Positions 1-6,909 of a stretch of DNA of 61,596 nt are shown here, piece after piece. The translations under genes and the position numbers were made by a program. Within the stretch, counting starts at the first letter, position 1. Each line of letters begins with the position of its first letter. Under the pieces are notes generated by a model. The model did no database searches and had not been told where the DNA came from. It saw only the letters and a program-made list of their open reading frames with translations. The DNA comes from Chloroflexota bacterium (GTDB lineage: Bacteria > Chloroflexota > Anaerolineae > CG2-30-64-16), in contig JAPLHB010000215.1 of NCBI GenBank assembly GCA_026389845.1, positions 1-61,596 of the forward strand, written 5' to 3'.

Positions 1-3000
1 GAACGCATAGTTCGTCGCCGGCGTGGCGGTCAACTGCACGACCGTGCCGGGGTTGTACTTCGTGCCCCCCTGGCAGTTGGGCCCAGGACTAGCCGCGATC
101 GTGCCGCCAGCGGTCGGGTTGCTCGTCTTGGTCAGGCTGAAGCAACCGGTGAAGTTGGCGGTGACGCTCTTGTTGCCATCCATAGTCACCTGGACGGGGT
201 TGCTGGTGTTCGGTGGATTCGGCACGCTGCCGGTCCAATTGACGAATACATAGTTGCTGGCCGGGTTGGCGGTCAGGCTGACGACCGTGCCGTTTCGATA
301 TTTGGTCACATCATTCGGACAGTCCCCCTGGCTCGGCGCGACGACCACCTGCCCTCCCCCACTGGGCGCGACGTTCGTGGTCAGGCTCCAGCAGGCGATC
401 TGGAAGTTGGCGGTGACGCTCTTATTGGCGTCCATGGCGATGGTAATGGGATTGGTCGTATTCGGTGGGTTGGGCACGTCGCCGCTCCAGTAGAGGAACG
501 ACTTGGTGGGGTTGGGCACAGCCTGCAGGGTGACGGCGGTACCGGGGCGGTAGCGGTCGGGGCCGCAGTTGGCCGCAGTCAGCACGTCCACGCGGCCGTC
601 GCTGCTGGGAAAGGCCGTCACGGTCAGGGTCTTGCAAGTGCTGTAGGTCGCCGTAGCGGTCACGTCGGCCGTGCCGATGGTCAGGGTCGTGTTCTGTTGG
701 CTCGGATTGCCCAGCGTGCCGCCGGGGGCCGACCAGTGATCGAAGAGGTAGTACGCTGAGCTGGCCGTCGTGGTGATGCTCACCGTGCTGTTCGGCTGAT
801 ACTTCGCCCCGCCGCCCGTGCAGGTGGGACTGGTCGCCACCCCCGCCGTCCCTGCACCGGTCGGATCTACCGCCGTTGTCACTGCCACGCAGCCCTGGAA
901 GTGCACCGTGGCCGTCGTATCGGCCGTGCCCAACGTCAGCGTCGTGCTCTTGTTGTTGGCGTTGCCCAACGTGGCGCCGCCAGTAGCGGTCCAGTTGAGA
1001 AACGTGAAGTTGGTCTTCTCGGTGGCCGTGATGTTGACCGTGCTGCTCGGCTGATACTTCGAGCCGCCGCCCGGACAGTTCGGGCTGCTGACCACGGCCG
1101 TCCCGCTGTTGGCCGGGTCCACGGCCGTCGTGACCCCGACGCAGCCCTGGAAGTTGGCCGTGACGGTCTTAGTAGTATTCAGCGTCACGGTGACGGGATT
1201 GGTCGCGCCAGAGGCGTCGCCGCTCCAGTTCAGGAAGGCGTAGTTGGTCGCGGGGTTGGCCTGGAGCTGTACCGCCGTGTTGGGTTTGTAGCGCGCCCCG
1301 CCCTGGCAGTTGGGCGCGGGATTGGCGCTCACCGCGCCGCTGCCGGTCGGGTTGACGGTGCTGGTCAACTGGAAGCAGGTGGTGAAGTTGGCAGTGACGT
1401 TCTTGTCGCTGTTCATCACCACCGTCGTTGGATTGGTCGCACCGGACGCATCACCGGTCCAGTTGACGAAGGTGAAGTTGTCGTTCGGATTGGCGGTGAG
1501 CTGCACCGATGTACCTGGATCGTAGAGATTCTGGCCGCCCGTGCCGCCCTGGCAGTTGGGCGCGGGATTCAGCGCCACTGCGCCACTGCCCGCGGGGGCG
1601 GCGGTCCAGGTGAGCTTACGGCAGGCCTGGATGCCGAAGTCCGCGCGCACCTCGCAGCCCTGGGCTTGCACGTCCACCTGGGTGGGCGTCGTGGGGGCGT
1701 AGCCCGTGGGCAGTTGGATTTCGATCTGATAGGCGCCGAACGGCACGTGCAGAAACTCGTAGTAGCCGGTGGCGCGGGTGGTCGCGGTGCTCTTGACCAC
1801 GCCGCCCTGCTTCAGGGTCACGGTGACGCCCGTCGGACCGTCCTCGTTGGGATCGCGCACCGTGTTGCCATTGAGGTCATAAAACACGTTGCCGACCAAC
1901 TTCGTGTCAGTACAGCCATAGGGCGTCCAGGTCGGAGTCGGCGTGATGGTCGAAGTAGGCGTGACGCTGGGCGTGTTCGTTACGGTCGGTGACGGGGATG
2001 GCGTTGGCGACGGGGATGGCGTCGGCGTGCGGGTGGGCGTATCGGTGCGCGTCGGCGAGGAGGTCCACGTCGGCGTGTTCGTTGTCGTCGGTGTGAAGGT
2101 CGGGGTTGACGGCGTCAAGGTGCCTGTTGGCGTGTTTGTCGGTGGCCTGGTCACCGTCGGGGTCGGTGTGAAGGTTGGCGTGTGGGTTGGCGTATTCGTC
2201 GGCGTGTGGGTCGGCGTATTGGTGCGCGTTGGCGTGTGTGTATGTGTCGGCGTGTTCGTCGGCGTGGGGGTCGGCGTGGGTGTGTTCGTCGGTGTGTTGG
2301 TGGGCGTGGGCGTGCGAGTGGGTGTAGGTATGCGTACCTGGTAGGAGACCACGCCTTCAGTGGGTGCCCTGACAAGCCCCAGGTTCCAGTAGACCAAGTT
2401 TTGTCCGTGGTTGATGCCGCTGTCCTCTGCCGGAACCAGGGAACCCTCGACTACCTCAACGCCGCTGGGGATTGCGTTGGTGATGACCACGTTGGTCAGG
2501 AGCCCATTCCCGACGGCCTGATAGTCAATGTAGTAGGTGATGACGTCGCCAGGGCCTACTGGCCCGGTCGGCTGGTTGCGCAGCGTGATGAGCACACCAG
2601 GCGTCGTAGTCGGCGTCGGCGTGTTGGTCGGTGTGTTGGTCGGCGGAGGGGTCGCGGTGGGCGTCAAAGTGAGCGTCGGCGTGGGCGTGGGCGTAGGCGT
2701 CGGAGGGATCGTCTCCTGTGTCCAGAGACCATTGATTGTTCCGGCAACGACTCGGCCCGGTTTCGCAGCACCGGCCGAGGTCAGATAATAGACGCGGTTT
2801 GCAGTCATGCTCTGCTGCTTAATCCAATTCGCGCCATCGTACCAGTATAGACCCGAGTCCTTCGTACCGGCATACAGGTCACCGTTACTGTCGCGCGCAA
2901 CGGTGTATACGTCGCTAAGTCCCGCGCCGAGTGACGTCCACGCACTGCCGATCAGCGCATAGACTCCGCTGCCTGTCCCAGCCGTGAGCGGCGAGCCGAG

Positions 3001-3675
3001 ATCTAAACCGTACACGGCATTGCTGGCAAGGCCAGAGAGGCTCCAGGAGACGCCGCCATTGGCGCTCACGAATACGCCCCCCTTCGTCCCGACGTACTGC
3101 GTCTGGTCGTTGCCTTGGATCGCCAGCACCGACCGGTTGTTCAGTCCAGAATTGGCCTCGGTCCAGGCGTTGCCCTGGTTGGTGGAACGGTACACACCGT
3201 GGCTATAGGTTCCGGCCAGCAGTAAGGTGTCCGATATACATGCCAAAGCGGTAACGTAGTTTTCGCCGAGGCCGCTGATCACCTGCTGCCATGTCGATCC
3301 CTGATAGCGGAAGACGCCGCCGCCCCAGGTCCCCACGAACACGCTTCCCGATGGACAAACTGTCACGGCCCACATAGATGAATTAGAAAGTCCCCCCGTA
3401 TTCATCGGCGACCAGGTCTGCCCACCATCCAGGCTACTGTAAATGCCTGTCCCATTCGTGGCTGCGTAGACCAGGTCAGCACTGCCCAGTTTCTTGGCCA
3501 GAGACGTGACTGCTTGACCCGCCAGACCGCGCAGTTGCCAGGTATCTGACGCGAAGGAACCAGCGATCACGGAAGACGCGGCGCCTGTGATTCCCCAGTT
3601 AGGGATGACCATCGTCAATATGACCAGCCCACGGAGCAATGCTCGCCCGACCATCTTATATGATATTGCGTTCAT
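1..3675 (-). CDS. Large secreted BNR-like / Thr-Pro linker / InlB-repeat surface protein (3' end beyond window)
   Basis: One reading frame stays open from an ATG at 3675 to the window edge (1225 codons, no stop), so the C-terminus is missing. A GGAGG lies 5 bases upstream of the ATG. Residues 1-31 look like a signal peptide with a long n-region. Residues 40-310 carry repeated S-x-DGG-x-TW and 'VYAGT' type blades typical of BNR/sortilin-like beta-propellers. A Thr-Pro linker (about 322-358) leads to a DUF11-like domain (about 360-445), a long TPTNTP-type linker (448-583), an SdrD-B-like domain (585-680: GNVFYDLNGN...DPNEDG) and then at least six InlB/divergent repeats of about 75 residues with the pattern FxxWxGDxxxxxNPxTxxMxxxKxVTANF. 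It is probably an extracellular or wall-associated adhesin. Target and anchoring cannot be seen. Confidence 0.85.
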   Translation of the reverse strand, partial: MNAISYKMVGRALLRGLVILTMVIPNWGITGAASSVIAGSFASDTWQLRGLAGQAVTSLAKKLGSADLVYAATNGTGIYSSLDGGQTWSPMNTGGLSNSSMWAVTVCPSGSVFVGTWGGGVFRYQGSTWQQVISGLGENYVTALACISDTLLLAGTYSHGVYRSTNQGNAWTEANSGLNNRSVLAIQGNDQTQYVGTKGGVFVSANGGVSWSLSGLASNAVYGLDLGSPLTAGTGSGVYALIGSAWTSLGAGLSDVYTVARDSNGDLYAGTKDSGLYWYDGANWIKQQSMTANRVYYLTSAGAAKPGRVVAGTINGLWTQETIPPTPTPTPTPTLTLTPTATPPPTNTPTNTPTPTTTPGVLITLRNQPTGPVGPGDVITYYIDYQAVGNGLLTNVVITNAIPSGVEVVEGSLVPAEDSGINHGQNLVYWNLGLVRAPTEGVVSYQVRIPTPTRTPTPTNTPTNTPTPTPTPTNTPTHTHTPTRTNTPTHTPTNTPTHTPTFTPTPTVTRPPTNTPTGTLTPSTPTFTPTTTNTPTWTSSPTRTDTPTRTPTPSPSPTPSPSPTVTNTPSVTPTSTITPTPTWTPYGCTDTKLVGNVFYDLNGNTVRDPNEDGPTGVTVTLKQGGVVKSTATTRATGYYEFLHVPFGAYQIEIQLPTGYAPTTPTQVDVQAQGCEVRADFGIQACRKLTWTAAPAGSGAVALNPAPNCQGGTGGQNLYDPGTSVQLTANPNDNFTFVNWTGDASGATNPTTVVMNSDKNVTANFTTCFQLTSTVNPTGSGAVSANPAPNCQGGARYKPNTAVQLQANPATNYAFLNWSGDASGATNPVTVTLNTTKTVTANFQGCVGVTTAVDPANSGTAVVSSPNCPGGGSKYQPSSTVNITATEKTNFTFLNWTATGGATLGNANNKSTTLTLGTADTTATVHFQGCVAVTTAVDPTGAGTAGVATSPTCTGGGAKYQPNSTVSITTTASSAYYLFDHWSAPGGTLGNPSQQNTTLTIGTADVTATATYSTCKTLTVTAFPSSDGRVDVLTAANCGPDRYRPGTAVTLQAVPNPTKSFLYWSGDVPNPPNTTNPITIAMDANKSVTANFQIACWSLTTNVAPSGGGQVVVAPSQGDCPNDVTKYRNGTVVSLTANPASNYVFVNWTGSVPNPPNTSNPVQVTMDGNKSVTANFTGCFSLTKTSNPTAGGTIAASPGPNCQGGTKYNPGTVVQLTATPATNYAF
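1930..2340 (-). repeat. Low-complexity TPTNTP-encoding repeat tract
   Basis: Degenerate 6-18 base direct repeats encode a Thr-Pro-rich linker of about 135 residues inside the large surface protein. Similar tracts occur in the secreted 1566-residue protein further along. Such linkers are usually extended and O-glycosylatable (family knowledge). Confidence 0.8.
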
Positions 3676-3722
3676 ATAAACCTCCAGTGAACGTTGACGA
3701 CGTGATGGAGACCCGACTGCCG

Positions 3723-5291
3723 CTACTTGGGCGGCGGCGGCGGCGCCTCTCCTCCACCGGAAGGAGGAGTGTACGTTAGTCGGTGAGCGTTTCCTGGCGG
3801 CAACGTCAGGCGTGCGTACGTCGGCGATATCTGCACGATGATGACCGTCCACGACCCTTCTGCGCCGATCAGTTGCCGTCCATACAGAGCATCGAGATCA
3901 ATATCCACGCTCGTCAGGCGCGTGGCTGCCTCCAGCCCATGGGCGTTTTCTGGCGCCTCAGTAGTACTCCACCAGACCACCTCATAGTAGGCATCGTCGG
4001 GCAAAGCGCCTTGGGGTTGCCAGCTAAAGCGAATCCGACCCGTTCGCGTTGAACCACTGGCCGGCTCCAGCAGAATCGGCGCGTTGCTTCCCCGCACCCC
4101 GCCGGCGGTCGCAACCGGGCCGGCCGTGGTCTGGGGCGCGAGCGTCGACGCCGGGGAGGGCGAGGGCGCGGCCGTCCGGGTGGGTACGGCCGTGGAGAGC
4201 GGCACCGGCGTCGGCGTGGCCGCGGGAACCTCGGTCGGCGCGCCGGCCGCCACGGGAGCCGTGCGCACCGGGGGCGGGGTGGATGTGGGAGGCGCCACGG
4301 TCTCCACGGCCGGCTTGAGGGTCGCCACGGGTGTCAGTAGGACGCCTGCGGTCGGCGTGGGGCTGGCTCCGCCGCCCCGGGTGAGCAGCACTGCGGCCAG
4401 CGCGGCCAGGATGAGTACCCCCAAGATCCCGGCCACAATCGGCAGGGGGAAGGCCGCCCGCGCCAGCTTGCGCTCGCCGAATTGCAGGATCAGCACGGTG
4501 ATGTTATCGTGGCCGCCGCGCGTCCGCGCCATCTGGACGAGCTGGTCGGCGGCGTGTTGGGGCGGGTACTTGGCGACGGCCGCACGCACCTCATTGTCGC
4601 TCACCAGATCCGTCAACCCATCGCTGCACAGCAACAGGGTGTCGCCGGTCTCCAGCGGCAGCGGCGCGGCGACGAAAAGATCCCATTGATCCGGCGCCGC
4701 GCCCGGTTGCCGGATGCGCAAGTCCACGTCGGTATGCGCGGTGATCCCCAAGTAGCGTTTGAGCACGTTGCGATTCGGGTGCCGACGCGCTTCTTCGACC
4801 GAGAGCCGTTTGGCCTCGATTGCCTCCTGCGCCCAGGAGTGATCCACGGTGATCTGCGTAATGGTATCTTTGCGGATCAGATACGTGCGGCTATCACCCA
4901 CATTGGCCACGTGCAACTGATTGTCGGAGATGACCGCCACCGTCGCCGTGGTGCCCATGCCGTGGAACATCTCGTTGCGCTGCGCGCGCTCGTAGATCCG
5001 GCCGTTCACCTGCTGGAGCGCGATGGCCAGGGCTTCCGGAATGTCGGCGGCCGAGCGGCGTTCCACGAAGTAGTCCTTGACCGTTTTCACGGCCAGGTCC
5101 GCGGCCTCTTCCCCGGCGTTCTGGCCACCGATGCCATCGGCAACCACGGCGACCACCAGCTTGCCGGATTGATTGTCGGAAACGGGGATGGTCATCACGC
5201 CGTAGCGGTCTTCGTTGTTCTTGCCTGTTTCCCCCGGGTGACTCAACTCACCCAGCTTGAAGGGTTTGGTTTGGCTGCCGGTCTTGCTCAT
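3723..5291 (-). CDS. PP2C-family Ser/Thr phosphatase with TM segment and extracellular domain
   Basis: Residues 10-275 form a PP2C phosphatase: metal-binding Asp in NNED (25-28) and DGIGG (52-56), then GMGTT, VGDSR, SDG (223-225) and GGHDN (259-263). The fold normally removes phosphate from Ser/Thr using two Mn/Mg ions. A TM helix at 283-303 is followed by a Pro/Thr-rich stalk of about 95 residues and a C-terminal beta-type domain (about 405-515), so the catalytic part is cytoplasmic and the tail external. I chose the second ATG: AAAGGA sits 8 bases before it but abuts the first ATG at 5300. It lies directly downstream of a kinase gene on the same strand, the usual kinase/phosphatase pair. 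Confidence 0.9.
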   Translation of the reverse strand: MSKTGSQTKPFKLGELSHPGETGKNNEDRYGVMTIPVSDNQSGKLVVAVVADGIGGQNAGEEAADLAVKTVKDYFVERRSAADIPEALAIALQQVNGRIYERAQRNEMFHGMGTTATVAVISDNQLHVANVGDSRTYLIRKDTITQITVDHSWAQEAIEAKRLSVEEARRHPNRNVLKRYLGITAHTDVDLRIRQPGAAPDQWDLFVAAPLPLETGDTLLLCSDGLTDLVSDNEVRAAVAKYPPQHAADQLVQMARTRGGHDNITVLILQFGERKLARAAFPLPIVAGILGVLILAALAAVLLTRGGGASPTPTAGVLLTPVATLKPAVETVAPPTSTPPPVRTAPVAAGAPTEVPAATPTPVPLSTAVPTRTAAPSPSPASTLAPQTTAGPVATAGGVRGSNAPILLEPASGSTRTGRIRFSWQPQGALPDDAYYEVVWWSTTEAPENAHGLEAATRLTSVDIDLDALYGRQLIGAEGSWTVIIVQISPTYARLTLPPGNAHRLTYTPPSGGGEAPPPPPK

Positions 5292-5355
5292 AGCACTCAT
5301 CCTTTGATCTGCCAGCCGTGGCGCGCGATCGAGAGTAAGGCTGCTATATGAGCCT

Positions 5356-5401
5356 GGAGTCGGGCCTTCAGGCGGGTCAGCCCGGCTGAAGCCTCGACTC
5401 C
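5356..5401 (-). other. Intercistronic stem-loop between kinase and phosphatase genes
   Basis: Arms of 16 bases starting GGAGTCG, with two mismatches, enclose a GC-rich loop that can also pair with itself. No T-run follows on the minus strand, so this is more likely an mRNA-stabilising or attenuating structure than a classical terminator. Confidence 0.45.
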
Positions 5402-5428
5402 GATGGCCTGGTGAACAAAATATGGTTG

Positions 5429-6814
5429 TTACGGTGCCGGTGTCGGCGGCGTTGTCGGTGCAAGGGTCGGCGCAGGCGTCCTGGTCGGCGCAGGTGTTTT
5501 GGTCGGGACCGCCGTACTCGACGGCAGTGGCGCAACCGTGGACTTGGGAGCCTCGGTCGGCTGCATCGTTGGTGCCACGGTGGTCGGCGGCGGCGGTGAG
5601 GTCGGGGGCGGCGTGGTCGGCACAGCTATTGCCGTCGGCAGGACGGCAATCGTCGGCGCGCTGGTAGTCACCACCACCGGCACCGCCGGCGTCGGGATCG
5701 GGGGCGGCGTGGGCCGCCCGCTGATCAGCCCCGTCAGCATGGCCCCTTCCACGACCGTGGTCGCCAGGAAGACGGTTGTGGTTGCGCCCAGGATGCGCGC
5801 CGGCCAGGGCGAGGCCGGTTTGATGACCAACAGAGGAGCGCTAGCGCCATCCTTCGAGAACCGCGGCGGCGGCAGCGCTTCATCCAGGCGTAGGACGACC
5901 TGGTGGGCTGTGGGGCGGTTGACGGGATCCTTCGCCAGCGTGCTAAGCACCAGCTTCTCCAACGGCCCGGCGACCTCGCCGTTGTAGCGCGAGGGCGGCA
6001 CTGGTTCGCTCTTGAGGATCGAGCTGGTGATGCTGGACTTGGAATGCCCGCCGAATGGCAGATGGCCGGTTAGCATTTGATAGAGCAGAACGCCCACGGC
6101 GTAGACGTCCACGGGCGGGGCGTCGGCCGCCTTTTCGGGGGCGGTGGCGCCCTGCATCAGTTGCACGCGTTCCGGCGGCATATAGTGAAGGGAGCCGGCT
6201 TCCAGCCCGCGCTGTCCTTTCCGCCGCGCGATCCCGAAGTCAATCAGCACCGCCTCTGGGCAGAAGCCACGCTGGAGCGGCCGCCGCAGCAGGATGTTGT
6301 CGGGCTTCACATCCAGGTGCGCGTAGTTCCTCGAGTGCATGTAGTCCAGGGCCGACGCCATCTGGTAAGCGATCTCGATGGCGATGCGCGGCTCCAGCTT
6401 GTTTTGCTTATCGAGGATCTCATTGAGGGACCCCCCCCCCAGGTATTCCATCGCACAGAACCACGGCATCCCCTCGATGCGGGTTGCGCGGGCGATGTAG
6501 GGATCGAGCCTCATGCTTTGATCCCACGGGATAGGGTAGAGGCGTACGATGTTGGGGTGGCGCAGTGCCTTGAGCACCTCGACCTCGTTGTTCAGAGCAT
6601 CGTAGTAGAAGGCTTCGAGCTCCTGAGGCGTCATCTCCCTGCCGGCGCCGTCGGCCGCGGTGTTGGCGACTTTCACCACGACGGCCGCCGGCTCGGACTG
6701 GCCACGCGGCTGCCAGTTGGCTTTGTAGACCCGCGCCATACCGCCCTTACCGGTGGGAAGCATCTCCAGGATGGTATACGGGCCGAGTTGCGTGTTGGGC
6801 GACAGATTGGGCAT
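5429..6814 (-). CDS. Membrane Ser/Thr protein kinase (Hanks type) with Pro/Thr-rich outer tail
   Basis: The 461-residue protein has a complete kinase domain at about 10-315: glycine loop GKGGMA (22-27), catalytic Lys48, HLDVKPDN catalytic loop (166-173), DFG (192-194) and PPE (213-215, replacing APE). The Leu in HLD replaces the usual Arg, so it is a non-RD kinase, often meaning no activation-loop phosphorylation is required. One TM helix (341-364) leads to a Pro/Thr-rich outer tail of about 95 residues with no PASTA domain. The ATG has GAGGAA 6 bases upstream. Downstream on the same strand is the PP2C gene and upstream a vWA-FHA gene, suggesting one phospho-signalling unit. Confidence 0.9.
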   Translation of the reverse strand: MPNLSPNTQLGPYTILEMLPTGKGGMARVYKANWQPRGQSEPAAVVVKVANTAADGAGREMTPQELEAFYYDALNNEVEVLKALRHPNIVRLYPIPWDQSMRLDPYIARATRIEGMPWFCAMEYLGGGSLNEILDKQNKLEPRIAIEIAYQMASALDYMHSRNYAHLDVKPDNILLRRPLQRGFCPEAVLIDFGIARRKGQRGLEAGSLHYMPPERVQLMQGATAPEKAADAPPVDVYAVGVLLYQMLTGHLPFGGHSKSSITSSILKSEPVPPSRYNGEVAGPLEKLVLSTLAKDPVNRPTAHQVVLRLDEALPPPRFSKDGASAPLLVIKPASPWPARILGATTTVFLATTVVEGAMLTGLISGRPTPPPIPTPAVPVVVTTSAPTIAVLPTAIAVPTTPPPTSPPPPTTVAPTMQPTEAPKSTVAPLPSSTAVPTKTPAPTRTPAPTLAPTTPPTPAP

Positions 6815-6864
6815 GACGTTCCTCGTTACAAAGACAAATGCAAGCTGTCAGGTCAATCACCCGG

Positions 6865-6899
6865 AACGTGCCAGGCACTTGCGAAGTGCCTGGCACGTT
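6865..6899. repeat. Perfect 16-bp inverted repeat (GTGCCAGGCAC element)
   Basis: Two perfect 16-base arms (AACGTGCCAGGCACTT and its complement) with a 3-base loop lie between the FHA gene stop and the kinase start. It could act as a terminator-like or processing hairpin for the upstream gene. The core resembles a short palindrome that I recall as dispersed in environmental genomes (recollection, not checked). Confidence 0.75.
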
Positions 6900-6909
6900 G
6901 AGTTTCCGC

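Noticed and set aside
901..1992. Plus-strand frame of 363 codons
   Set aside because: Shadow of the minus-strand repeat protein, whose domains and frame are clear.
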